Shown here: positions 32,728 to 40,524 of the stretch, piece by piece
Position numbering within the stretch: position 1 is the stretch's first letter
Layout: each line of letters begins with the position of its first letter
Assembly: GCA_016199935.1 (NCBI GenBank)
Contig: JACQFS010000070.1
Coordinates: 1-63,058, forward strand
Origin: Verrucomicrobiota bacterium
Lineage (GTDB): Bacteria; Verrucomicrobiota; Verrucomicrobiia; Limisphaerales; JACQFS01
Direction: 5' to 3'
DNA length: 63,058 nt
Translations under genes and position numbers: made by a program
The notes under the pieces: generated by a model
What the model saw: only the letters and a program-made list of their open reading frames with translations
Database searches by the model: none
Told to the model about the DNA's origin: nothing

Positions 32728-34749
32728 ATGGCTGCGGCGCGCATCATCATCCTCGGTGGCGGTTTCGCCGGCGTGAAATGCGCGAAGACGCTGCGCAAGC
32801 GGCTCCGGCCGTCCGAGGCGGAGATCGTTCTGTTCAACAAGGAGAATCATCTCGTCTTCAGCCCGCTCCTCGCCGATGCCGTTGGGGCGTCGCTCAACTA
32901 CTCCGACGTCGTCGTGCCGTTGCGCGAATTGCTGCCGGGCGTTTTCTGCCGCACCGAGGAGGTGCGCCGCGTCGTGCCGGAGAGCAACGAGGTTGAGTTC
33001 GAGGCCGAGGACGGCTCGCTGCGCCGGCTTCAATTCGACCATCTCGTGCTCGCGTGCGGCAATGTCGCGAACCTCAATGTCGTCCCCGGCATGGCCGACC
33101 ACGCCTTCGCGCTCAAGACCGTCGGCGACGCGGCGGTCCTCCGCACGCACGTGCTCGAACAACTCGAACAGGCCGAGGTCTGCGACGACCCGGCGCGGCG
33201 GCGCTGGCGGCTGTCGTTCGCCGTCGTGGGCGGCGGCTACAGCGGCGTCGAGGTCGCGGGCGAGATCAACGACCTCGTGCGCGGCGCCGTGAAACTTTTT
33301 TCCAACATCCGCGCGGCCGACATTACGGTGACGCTCGTCCACTCGCGCGACGAGTTGCTGCCGGAAATCGGCGCGGCGCTCCGGCAGTTCGCGCGCCGCA
33401 AGCTCGAGGCCGCCGGCGTGAAGGTGCTGCTCAACGCGCGCGTCGCGATTGCCACGCCGCAGGGCGTCGGCCTCGCGGACGGGACGTTCATCAACGCCGG
33501 CACAGTCGTCTGCACCGTCGGCAGCACCACGGCTCCCGTCGTGGACCGGCTCGACACGCCGAAGGAAAAGTCCCGCGTCGTGACGGAGCCGGACATGCGC
33601 GTGAAGGGCCGCGCGAACATCTGGGCCATCGGCGACTGCGCGCAGATCATCAACGCGCACGACGGCCAGCCCTCGCCGCCGACCGGGCAGTTCGCCGAGC
33701 GACAGGGCCGGCAGTGCGCGGAGAACATCGCGCGCGCGCTGCGCCGCCAGCCGACCGAGCCGTTCCGCTTCAAGGTGCTCGGGCAGCTTTGCTCCATCGG
33801 CGGACATTGCGCCGTGGCGGAGATGTTCGGCGTGCAGCTCTCCGGTTTCCTCGCGTGGTTCGTGTGGCGCGGCGTTTATCTTTTGAAAACGCCGACGTGG
33901 TCGCGCCGGTTCCAGATCAGCTTCGACTGGGCGTGGCTGCTGATGTTCCCGCGCGACCTGAGCCACGTGCGCACGAGCGTGACCGACCGCGTGACGCACG
34001 CGCACTACGCGGCGGGCGATTTCATTTTCAAACAGGGCGATCCGCGCACGAACTTCTACGTCATCGAGCAGGGCGAGGTGGAAATCGTGCGCGCCGCGAC
34101 GGACCAGCCGGCCGAAGTCATCGCTGTGCTCGGCCCCGGCTCGTTCTTTGGCGAACACGCGCTGCTGAACAACGAGCCACGCAACACCTCCGCGCACGCG
34201 CGCACGGCGGTCGAGGTGCTCGTGATGGGCGCGGGCGTATTCACGCAGGTCTCGAAGGCGCTCGCGCCGCTGCGGCAGGCGCTCGCCACCGCCCTCAACC
34301 GCCGCTCGCTCGACCTGCGCAAGACCCTTCCCGGCGCCGAGGCCATCCTCGACCGCACGCCGCTCGCCGAACTTGTCGAACCCGTTCCGCAACCGCTGCT
34401 CAAGCCCGCGGCGTCGATGTTCGAGGTGAGCCAGGCGTTCATCGAGGACGGCCACGATTTCTTCTACGTCTCCGACGACGGCGCGACGCTCGACGGCATC
34501 GTGACGATGACCGACCTCGTCCGTGCGCAATCGCAGGGCGCGGGCCGCGACACGCCGGTGGCGGAGTTCATGGTGAAAAATCCGGTGGCCATCTGCATGG
34601 GCGACTCCTGCGCGACGGCCGCGGCGACGTTGCGCGAGCACGGCCTGAAGACGCTGCCGGTCTTCGCGCAACCGGACGGCCGCAAGCTCGCCGGCTGCAT
34701 CCGCGCGCGAAAGCTCATGGCGCACGTGCTGCGGGAGTTGAAAGTGTGA
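32728..34749 (+). CDS. NDH-2-like NADH dehydrogenase fused to cNMP-binding and CBS domains
   Basis: A 673-residue fusion. Residues 1-410 form a type II NADH dehydrogenase: the FAD motif IILGGGFAG, the NADH-binding motif VVGGGYSGVEVAGE (about 166-179), IWAIGDCAQI, and a C-terminal membrane-associating segment (WFVWRGVYLL). Residues about 425-530 are a cyclic-nucleotide-binding domain (GDFIFKQGDPRTNFYVIEQG; GSFFGEHALLNNEPRNT). Residues about 560-673 are a CBS pair (VTMTDLVRA; KTLPVFAQPDGRKLAGC). Ordinary NDH-2 enzymes are about 400-450 residues and lack these parts, so control by a nucleotide signal is likely. Confidence 0.9.
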   Translation: MAAARIIILGGGFAGVKCAKTLRKRLRPSEAEIVLFNKENHLVFSPLLADAVGASLNYSDVVVPLRELLPGVFCRTEEVRRVVPESNEVEFEAEDGSLRRLQFDHLVLACGNVANLNVVPGMADHAFALKTVGDAAVLRTHVLEQLEQAEVCDDPARRRWRLSFAVVGGGYSGVEVAGEINDLVRGAVKLFSNIRAADITVTLVHSRDELLPEIGAALRQFARRKLEAAGVKVLLNARVAIATPQGVGLADGTFINAGTVVCTVGSTTAPVVDRLDTPKEKSRVVTEPDMRVKGRANIWAIGDCAQIINAHDGQPSPPTGQFAERQGRQCAENIARALRRQPTEPFRFKVLGQLCSIGGHCAVAEMFGVQLSGFLAWFVWRGVYLLKTPTWSRRFQISFDWAWLLMFPRDLSHVRTSVTDRVTHAHYAAGDFIFKQGDPRTNFYVIEQGEVEIVRAATDQPAEVIAVLGPGSFFGEHALLNNEPRNTSAHARTAVEVLVMGAGVFTQVSKALAPLRQALATALNRRSLDLRKTLPGAEAILDRTPLAELVEPVPQPLLKPAASMFEVSQAFIEDGHDFFYVSDDGATLDGIVTMTDLVRAQSQGAGRDTPVAEFMVKNPVAICMGDSCATAAATLREHGLKTLPVFAQPDGRKLAGCIRARKLMAHVLRELKV

Positions 34750-34844
34750 GCCGGCGGTTTGACAATGCGCGTGCCGCCGCCGATAAGTCTGCCCGGCTGG
34801 CCGGCCGGTTTGGTGAAACGAAACGCGGCGGCACAATTTCCAAA

Positions 34845-36209
34845 ATGTCTTTCAGCAAAATGATGAGGTTGAAAGTTTGCGCGCTGCTCGGCGCGGTCTG
34901 GCTCGCGGGCGGTTGCGGATTCGCCGCGGAGACCAATGGCCTCCCGGGCTGGCTCACGCGACCGCTCACGCTCGCCGATGCGCTCAACACCGCCGAGGCC
35001 CAGAGCGCCGCGCTGCTTCAGGCGCGTCAGGAACTTGACGCGCAGTTTGGCATCGCCGTGCAGACGCGCGCGATTGCGATGCCCAAGCTGCGCGCCACCT
35101 CGCAATACAAGGCGGTGGACACGAAGTTGATCGAGGGCTTCGGCCCGTTCTCGCCGCAGGACCAGAGCTGGAACACCGGCGTGCAGGTCGTGCAGTCCAT
35201 CTACGAGGGCGGGCGCATCCAGTCGAACCTCCGCGCGTCGAGGCTCACGCGCGACGCCGCGCTGCTCAACTACCAGACCGCGCTCGCGGACACGCTGCTC
35301 ACGGTGCGCCTCGCGTATGACGACGCATTGCTCGCGCGTTCGTTGATCGGCGTGCAGGAGGCTTCGGTGAAACTTTTGGAAAAGGAACTCGACGACACGA
35401 AGAAGCGTTACGATGCCGGCACGGTGCCGCAGTTCAACGTCCTTCGCGCCGAGACCGAGCTGGGCAACGCCCGTCCCAAGCTCAGCCGCGTGCGCAACGC
35501 CTTTCGCATCGCCAAGCAGCGGCTCATCACCGAGCTGGGCTACAATTTGCCGCCGTCGGTGCTCGAGGACGCGCCGCTCGAACTGGCCGGCGCGTTCCTC
35601 GCCGAGCCGTATCCCACGACGCTCGCCGAGGCGTTGCCGCTCGCGCTCGCCAACCGCACCGAGCTGGCCGCGTTGCGCAAGGCCGAGGAATTGCGCAAGG
35701 AAGGCGTCGTGAGCGCGAAGGCGCAGCAGTTGCCGAGCATCGGCCTCTTTGCGGGCTACGGCGCGCAGAGCAAGACCTTCGTGCGCGACCTCGCGGACCC
35801 ACTTTACGGGTGGAACGCCGGCGCGCAGGCGAGCTGGGACATCTGGGACGGCAACCTCACCGCCGGCAAGGTGCAGGAGGCGCGCGCGCAAAAGGAAAAG
35901 GCCGCCATCGCCGTCGAGGAAGCCGGGCGCCGCATCGAGCTCGACGTGCGCACGGCCTACTCGACGCTCATCGAGTCGTGGGAAGTCCTCGCGTCGCAGG
36001 AGAAAGTGGTGAAGACCGCGGAGGAGGCGTTGCGCCTGGCCAACTCCCGCGCCGACGCCGGCACCGCGACGCAGCTCGACGTGCTCGGCGCGCAGACCTC
36101 GCTCACCGACGCGCGCACCACCTACGTGCAGGCGCTGCACGATTACTCCGTCGCCCGCGCGCGGCTGGAACGCGCCACGGGGCAGAGCGTGAAGGTGGAA
36201 AAGAAATGA
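34845..36209 (+). CDS. TolC-family outer-membrane efflux protein
   Basis: About 454 residues. A signal sequence (RLKVCALLGAVWLAGGCGF) may end in a lipobox cysteine. Two outer-membrane-factor repeats follow, each with long helices: LTLADALNTAEAQSAALLQA to KKRYDAGTVPQFNVLRAETE, then TLAEALPLALANRTELAALR to ANSRADAGTATQLDVLGAQT. The repeated RYDAGT/RADAGT words are the TolC signature. No inner-membrane pump or adaptor is adjacent, so the export partner is unknown. The stop codon lies within the first heptamer of the following repeat. Confidence 0.9.
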   Translation: MSFSKMMRLKVCALLGAVWLAGGCGFAAETNGLPGWLTRPLTLADALNTAEAQSAALLQARQELDAQFGIAVQTRAIAMPKLRATSQYKAVDTKLIEGFGPFSPQDQSWNTGVQVVQSIYEGGRIQSNLRASRLTRDAALLNYQTALADTLLTVRLAYDDALLARSLIGVQEASVKLLEKELDDTKKRYDAGTVPQFNVLRAETELGNARPKLSRVRNAFRIAKQRLITELGYNLPPSVLEDAPLELAGAFLAEPYPTTLAEALPLALANRTELAALRKAEELRKEGVVSAKAQQLPSIGLFAGYGAQSKTFVRDLADPLYGWNAGAQASWDIWDGNLTAGKVQEARAQKEKAAIAVEEAGRRIELDVRTAYSTLIESWEVLASQEKVVKTAEEALRLANSRADAGTATQLDVLGAQTSLTDARTTYVQALHDYSVARARLERATGQSVKVEKK

Positions 36210-36284
36210 CGAATGACGAATGGCCAACGAACGCACTCCTGAAAATTCTGTGAACCTGTCATTCGTCATTCGTCATTTGTCATT
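36206..36284. repeat. Heptamer hairpin repeat (AATGACG) between tolC-like gene and glk
   Basis: AATGACGAATGACGAATGG begins at the stop codon of the TolC-type gene, and GTCATTCGTCATTCGTCATT stands just before glk. The two are reverse complements and can form a stem of about 15 bp. It may act as a terminator or mRNA stabiliser. Confidence 0.9.
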
Positions 36285-36290
36285 TTCCCC

Positions 36291-37292
36291 ATGATCCTCG
36301 CGGGCGACATCGGCGGGACCTCCACGCGGCTCGGTTTATTCGAGATCAAGGGCAGGCGGCCCAGCCTCGTCGCGACGGAAACTTTTTCCAGCCGCGACGC
36401 GAAGGGGCTGGATGAAATCGTCCGCAAGTTCAAGGCGGCGCACAAACTCTCCGTCGAGGTCGCGTGCTTCGGCATCGCCGGGCCGGTGAAGAGCCAGCGC
36501 GTCGAGACGCCCAACCTCCCGTGGCACGTGGACGCCGCGCAACTCTCGCTCGCGCTCAGCCTCCCCGTCGTCTGGCTCATCAACGACCTCGAAGCGAACG
36601 CCTATGGCGCGGCGGCGCTGAAGAAAAAAGATTTCGAGGTGCTCAACGCCGGCCACGCCGACCTCATCGGCAACGCCGCGATCATCTCCGCCGGCACCGG
36701 GCTGGGCGAGGCGGGTTTTTATTTCGATGGCAAACGCTACCGGCCCTTCGCCAGCGAGGGCGGCCACGTGGACTTCGCGCCGCGCAACGAACTCGAGATC
36801 GAGATGCTCCGTTTCCTCATCGGCAAGTTCGGGCGCGTGAGCTACGAGCGCGTGCTCTCCGGGCCGGGCCTGCGCAACATTTACGGGTTCCTCCGCGACA
36901 CCGGGCGCGGCGCGGAGACGCCGGCCGTGGCGGAGCAGATGCAGGCGGGCGATCCCTCGGCGGCGATTGCCAAGGCGGCGCTCGAGGGGAAATGCGACCT
37001 GTGCGGCCAGGCGCTGGACCTGTTCGTGGCGATCTACGGCGCGGAGGCGGGCAACCTCGCGCTCAAGCTCAAGGCCACGCGCGGCGTGCTCATTGGCGGG
37101 GGGATTGCGCCGAAGATACTGCCGCGGCTGCGGGGTGCGGCGTTCATGGCGGCGTTCATGGACAAGGGGCGGATGAAGGCGCTGCTGGAGCCGATCCCGG
37201 TGCGCGTGATCCTCAACGACCGGACCGCGCTGCTGGGCGCGGCGCTCTACGCGGCGCTCGAGGCGGGCCTGGTCGAGCACGCGCTGGTGTGA
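36291..37292 (+). CDS. glk: Glucokinase
   Basis: A 333-residue Glk-family (PF02685-type) hexokinase. The ATP-binding motif LAGDIGGTSTRLGLF opens the protein. WLINDLEANAYG holds the catalytic Asp, SAGTGLGEAGF and ASEGGHVDFAP are the sugar- and phosphate-binding segments, and GVLIGGGIAPKIL lies near the end. It phosphorylates glucose for glycolysis and the pentose phosphate branch. The last part of the gene recurs downstream at 37581 and 38224. Confidence 0.93.
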   Translation: MILAGDIGGTSTRLGLFEIKGRRPSLVATETFSSRDAKGLDEIVRKFKAAHKLSVEVACFGIAGPVKSQRVETPNLPWHVDAAQLSLALSLPVVWLINDLEANAYGAAALKKKDFEVLNAGHADLIGNAAIISAGTGLGEAGFYFDGKRYRPFASEGGHVDFAPRNELEIEMLRFLIGKFGRVSYERVLSGPGLRNIYGFLRDTGRGAETPAVAEQMQAGDPSAAIAKAALEGKCDLCGQALDLFVAIYGAEAGNLALKLKATRGVLIGGGIAPKILPRLRGAAFMAAFMDKGRMKALLEPIPVRVILNDRTALLGAALYAALEAGLVEHALV

Positions 37293-37307
37293 AAGGAAAT
37301 GGGCGGG
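37207..37307. repeat. Copy A of the glk 3'-end repeat
   Basis: This is the tail of the intact glk gene with 15 bp after its stop. Against copy B (37581-37681) it has 4 differences in 101 bp: three synonymous and one after the stop. Against copy C (38224-38295) it is identical over 72 bp. Confidence 0.95.
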
Positions 37308-37308
37308 G

Positions 37309-37533
37309 CTAGCTGGATTTCCCCTTGCCGTTCGCCTGATACGTCAGGCCCGTCATGGTCAGCAACGGCAGGACGAAGACGTGTTCCTGGTCGTCGAACA
37401 CCACGACGAACGCGCCGCGCGGCGGCAGCGAAATGTAATCCCGGTGCGGAACGTGATACTCCTTGCCATCCGCCATGCTCAGCGAGAACGGCTGGTTGCG
37501 TTGCACGGCGGCTTCAATCTGGCTCCGATTCAT
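37309..37533 (-). CDS. Small conserved-looking protein in a glk-tail cassette
   Basis: A 74-residue protein (MNRSQIEAAVQRNQPFSLSM; DGKEYHVPHRDYISLPPRGA; FVLPLLTMTGLTY). I recall similar short proteins annotated as hypothetical in Planctomycetes and Verrucomicrobia. It is the only gene between glk tail copies A and B and points against glk. No toxin partner is visible, so it is either a solitary gene or half of a former pair. Confidence 0.7.
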   Translation of the reverse strand: MNRSQIEAAVQRNQPFSLSMADGKEYHVPHRDYISLPPRGAFVVVFDDQEHVFVLPLLTMTGLTYQANGKGKSS

Positions 37534-37580
37534 GGGCGGAAATTAAGCCGGGCACGCCGGGCAGGCGAACATTATTTGGA

Positions 37581-37666
37581 TGATCCTCAACGACCGGACC
37601 GCGCTGCTGGGCGCGGCGCTCTATGCGGCGCTCGAAGCGGGGCTGGTCGAGCACGCGCTGGTGTGA
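37581..37666 (+). pseudogene. Detached glk 3' end, copy B
   Basis: These codons repeat the glk C-terminus from ILNDRTALLGAAL to the stop. Changes from copy A are TAC/TAT, GAG/GAA and GGC/GGG, all synonymous; similarity continues to 37681 after the stop. There is no gene body upstream. It marks the boundary between the two cassettes. Confidence 0.92.
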
Positions 37667-37737
37667 AAGGAAACGGGCGGGTTTAAGAAGCCAAGCTCAA
37701 CGTGCAGTCGGGCGTTCGGTCGAATTGGCAACGAGGT

Positions 37738-37962
37738 TCACCGGTGGCTCAGAAACGCTTCGAGATTCGAGCCGATGTCCTTGATGATCTGGCGCAGAAT
37801 CACCGGCGACACGTCCCGGCCGGCATGATTGGGAACGGTGGTGCCGCGCCCGTCGGGATGCCGGTATTGCATGTGCGAGCCGCGCTGGCGGGCGAGGACA
37901 AACCCCAAGGCTTCGAGGATGCGGCACACCTCGCGCGGCTTGAGGACGGGCGGCCGCGGCAT
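37738..37962 (-). CDS. hicA: HicA-type mRNA interferase toxin
   Basis: A 74-residue HicA/YcfA protein. LKPREVCRILEALGFVLARQ, GSHMQYRHPDGRGTTVPNHA (with the catalytic His of the GSH motif) and LRQIIKDIG give the double-stranded-RNA-binding-like fold of HicA toxins, which cleave mRNA. It follows the HicB gene after 3 bp. The pair lies reverse to glk between tail copies B and C. Confidence 0.9.
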   Translation of the reverse strand: MPRPPVLKPREVCRILEALGFVLARQRGSHMQYRHPDGRGTTVPNHAGRDVSPVILRQIIKDIGSNLEAFLSHR

Positions 37963-37965
37963 ACG

Positions 37966-38178
37966 CTACGCGGCGACCGTGATGCTTTGGGTGCCGATGA
38001 ACTCCGAGTCCAGGTCCGGTTCGCCGTCCTCCAGGAGCATCTCGATCACCTCGCGGAGGTTGCGCTGCAACTCGTCGAGCGATTCACCCTGCGAGTGCGC
38101 CCCGGCGAAACCGGGAACAAAGCCGACGTAAAGTCCCGTCTCCGGACAACGCTCGATGACGGCGGTGAAAGCTTTCAT
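37966..38178 (-). CDS. hicB: HicB-type antitoxin
   Basis: A 70-residue partial-RNase-H-fold HicB protein (MKAFTAVIERCPETGLYVGF; PGFAGAHSQGESLDELQRNL; EVIEMLLEDGE). It lacks the C-terminal DNA-binding domain found in longer HicB proteins, so it may not repress transcription on its own. The ATG at 38178 fits the family start. HicB-before-HicA order is common for the short HicB class. Confidence 0.88.
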   Translation of the reverse strand: MKAFTAVIERCPETGLYVGFVPGFAGAHSQGESLDELQRNLREVIEMLLEDGEPDLDSEFIGTQSITVAA

Positions 38179-38223
38179 GGTCGGGAAGGTATGGGCGTCC
38201 GCCTGCGGAGTCAATGAGGGCGA

Positions 38224-38293
38224 GACCGCGCTGCTGGGCGCGGCGCTCTACGCGGCGCTCGAGGCGGGCCTGGTCGAGCACGCGCTGGTGTGA
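38224..38293 (+). pseudogene. Detached glk 3' end, copy C
   Basis: This 72-bp match (to 38295) is identical to the end of the intact glk, from GACCGCGCTGCTGGGCGC to the stop and two bases beyond. It closes the second cassette. Confidence 0.93.
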
Positions 38294-38347
38294 AAAGGGG
38301 GAGGGTCGGCGGCCACAAAGAAAAACACTCCGTCCTCCCGCGATTGC

Positions 38348-38686
38348 TTATCCCTGGCGAGGCGAATCACCCTTTGCCGGCAACAAATGAGTGATGAACG
38401 AATACAGGACGATAAAAAGTCCAGCCGCTCCACAGACCGCACCGACGAGCATCGGAATAAGACTGAAGAACATCTGCGACCCGGTTTGACCAAATGTCTG
38501 TCCGAAGTCTGGAATAGTTCCGGGAGGCGTGCGGAGAATCGACTGTTGCATTGAGGTGGCGGTGTGGAAGAAACCCGCGATGGTAAGAACCCAACCAATG
38601 ACGGGGCCAAAAATCATCAGTGCAATTCCAACGATCAGCTTCGTTCGCGTTCTCTGGTTCATTGTGCGCGTCGTGTTGCCAGACAT
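38348..38686 (-). CDS. Small two-helix membrane protein
   Basis: A 112-residue protein with transmembrane helices at about residues 17-38 (LIVGIALMIFGPVIGWVLTI) and 72-97 (MFFSLIPMLVGAVCGAAGLF), joined by a polar, Gln/Thr-rich loop. No family is recognised with confidence. An internal ATG at residue 9 is a possible start. The 21-bp phased array lies upstream of it. Confidence 0.6.
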   Translation of the reverse strand: MSGNTTRTMNQRTRTKLIVGIALMIFGPVIGWVLTIAGFFHTATSMQQSILRTPPGTIPDFGQTFGQTGSQMFFSLIPMLVGAVCGAAGLFIVLYSFITHLLPAKGDSPRQG

Positions 38687-38809
38687 ATTTTGTTATCACC
38701 CTCCGCCCAAGTCTGATCCGACCGGCTTCAGGTTGCTTTCGGAGGGCGCTCGCAGTTATCGGCCTTTTGGGCGGGTTGTCCAGCCTTGGCTTGTGCTGGG
38801 CGCGTCGTC

Positions 38810-39040
38810 ATTGGGCCGGAAATCATCACCGAAGAGCGGAAAACCATCATCATTGGTCACTTCGCCACTTTAATTGATCGGTCCCGGAGGTGGATTGATG
38901 CCTTTTCGATCAAAATTGATCGTTTTACGACCATAATTGATCGTTTTCGGATTATTCTTGATGCCCAAAGCCATCAATTTTGACCCCTTTTCGATCAATT
39001 TTGATGGCTTAGCCCATCAATTTTTGCGCCATTTCGGCGC
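38810..39040. repeat. Phased 21-bp repeat array, 11 units, AT-rich
   Basis: Eleven consecutive 21-bp windows starting at 38810 align with no insertion or deletion. Most begin ATTGAT or TTTTGA: ATTGGT at 38852, ATTGATCG at 38873, 38915 and 38936, ATTGATG at 38894, CTTGATG at 38957, TTTTGA at 38978 and 38999. GATCAA words near unit ends make parts of it palindromic. It lies right after the stop of the gene at 39055. Confidence 0.85.
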
Positions 39041-39054
39041 AACTTGGCGGTTGC

Positions 39055-39546
39055 TCAAGGTCCGGGCGGAGGCGGGGTGGCGGGCGGTCCCGCCGGGCCG
39101 CGACCGGGGAAGCTCTGGTGCAGGTCGTCGTGAATGGCGTCGGAGCCGGCCAGGCCAATGAGGCCGCCAAACTCGGTGTAGTGGTAGAAGCGCAGGTTCA
39201 AATCCATCCGGTCGGAGCCGAGCACGATGGCGGTGTCTTCCAGGAGAGTTTCGAGGGGGCCGACGGAGGCTTTCATGCGTTTGACGCGCGTGAGGGCGGC
39301 GCCGTCCTTGTCGTATTCGGGCAGGCTGGAGTTGGGCGGGACGAGGTCGGCGCGCTGGTGCATGTAGTTGTCGCACTTCGTGTCGAATTCGAGGCGGGCG
39401 GCGCCCAGCTTGAAATACTTGGCGCGCTGGTCGTCGTTGAGGCTGATGGCCCAGGCCATGATGAGTTCGCGCAACTCGGCGGCCTTGGCATGGATGTCGT
39501 CTTCCTGCGCCTGGGTGATGGTGATGGAGATGTCGTTCTGTTGCAT
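39055..39546 (-). CDS. Hypothetical helical protein beside the 21-bp array
   Basis: About 163 residues from the ATG at 39546 (MQQNDISITITQAQEDDIHA). It is mostly helical (AELRELIMAWAISLNDDQRA; RVKRMKASVGPLETLLEDTA; SDRMDLNLRFYHYTEFGGLI) with a Pro-rich end. The frame is open further upstream to a GTG at 39666 and would add a Pro/Arg/Tyr-rich leader with a repeated PLRYGM, so the start is uncertain. I recall related families in Verrucomicrobia; the function is unknown. Confidence 0.6.
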   Translation of the reverse strand: MQQNDISITITQAQEDDIHAKAAELRELIMAWAISLNDDQRAKYFKLGAARLEFDTKCDNYMHQRADLVPPNSSLPEYDKDGAALTRVKRMKASVGPLETLLEDTAIVLGSDRMDLNLRFYHYTEFGGLIGLAGSDAIHDDLHQSFPGRGPAGPPATPPPPGP

Positions 39547-39759
39547 GGGTGTGTTTTGGTTTAGGTTTGCCGGAACATTTCCGCGGTAAACGAACTGCGG
39601 ACCCATGCCGTATCGGAGCGGTTGGCCGTTGGGCAGAACCATTCCGTAGCGGAGGGGCTGGGGCACGGCCGTTTGTCGTTCCGGCGGCCGGGACTGTCAA
39701 CGGTTCTTCGCGATTGTTTCCATTGAAGAAACCCCCTAGCGTCCCGTCTCACAAAGCCT

Positions 39760-40467
39760 ATGAACCGAACCCAGAACATTCTCTTTCTCACGCTCGCCCT
39801 CGCCGTCACCGCGCTCACCGCCTGCAAGTCCACCGATTCGTGCTGCGCGCCCGGCGCGTGGACCGTGCTCTTCGACGGCACGGGCACGGAGGCGTTCCGC
39901 GGCTACAAGGCGGAGGCGATTCCCGAGGGCTGGGCCGTCGAGGGCAAGGTGCTCCACGTGCTCCCCGGCAAACACGGCGGCGACCTGATGACCAAGGAGC
40001 AGTTCGAGGACTTCGAGTTGAGCTACGAGTGGAAGGTCTCGCCCGGCGGCAACAGCGGCGTGATCTACAAGGTGCTCGAAACCAAAGGCCCCGCCTGGCA
40101 CACCGGTTACGAGGCGCAAATCCTCGACGACTCCGGCCACGGCGACGGCAAGAATCCCAAGACTTCCGCCGGCGCGCTCTACGCCCTCATCGCCCCGAAC
40201 GCGAACAAGAAGGTCAATCCCGTCGGCGAATGGAACGCGGCGAAGATCATCGTCCACGGCAAACACGGCGAGCACTGGCTCAACGGCAAGAAGGTCGTGG
40301 AATACGAGCAGGGCAGCCCGGAACTCAAGGCGCTGATCGCGGAGAGCAAGTTCAGCAAGATCAAGGACCCGGAGGTGCCATTCGGTTCGGTGACCAAGGG
40401 GCACATCTGCCTGCAGGCGCACGGGCAGGAGGTGTGGTTCCGCAACGTCAAGATTCGGAAGCTGTGA
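39760..40467 (+). CDS. DUF1080 (3-keto-disaccharide hydrolase type) lipoprotein
   Basis: A 235-residue lipoprotein (lipobox LTAC near residue 22, then CCAPG). The mature part is a concanavalin-like DUF1080 domain: WTVLFDGTGTEAFRGYKAEA, WAVEGKVLHVLPG, DFELSYEWKVSPGGNSGVIY, EYQILDD-like YEAQILDD and a late HWLNGKKVVEYE. The family is often annotated as 3-keto-disaccharide hydrolase. It is abundant in Planctomycetes and Verrucomicrobia, where it probably acts on oxidised sugars in the periplasm. The next gene is its paralogue. Confidence 0.9.
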   Translation: MNRTQNILFLTLALAVTALTACKSTDSCCAPGAWTVLFDGTGTEAFRGYKAEAIPEGWAVEGKVLHVLPGKHGGDLMTKEQFEDFELSYEWKVSPGGNSGVIYKVLETKGPAWHTGYEAQILDDSGHGDGKNPKTSAGALYALIAPNANKKVNPVGEWNAAKIIVHGKHGEHWLNGKKVVEYEQGSPELKALIAESKFSKIKDPEVPFGSVTKGHICLQAHGQEVWFRNVKIRKL

Positions 40468-40505
40468 AGCGAGACGAGTAAGGAGTAATCCGTAATCCGT
40501 AATCA
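40462..40505. repeat. Heptamer repeat (TAATCCG) between DUF1080 genes
   Basis: AGTAAGGAGTAATCCGTAAT contains the 7-bp unit TAATCCG in tandem, ending TAATCAAAAAACA. It occupies the gap between the two DUF1080 genes. Confidence 0.8.
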
Positions 40506-40524
40506 AAAAACATTTCCGACCAAT

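Noticed and set aside
32323-34836. Open frame of 837 codons on the minus strand
   Set aside because: It is a shadow of the rhodanese and NDH-2 fusion genes, which carry the catalytic motifs on the plus strand.
37300-38300. Tandem duplication of the whole glk gene followed by decay
   Set aside because: Only the last 70-100 bp are present in copies B and C, with no trace of the gene body, and each space is filled by an intact reverse-strand gene or gene pair.
38810-39040. Possible CRISPR array or protein-coding heptad repeat
   Set aside because: Units are contiguous with no spacers. Translated frames contain stops (for example a TGA at 38981-38983 on the plus strand), so a protein-level explanation does not cover the array.
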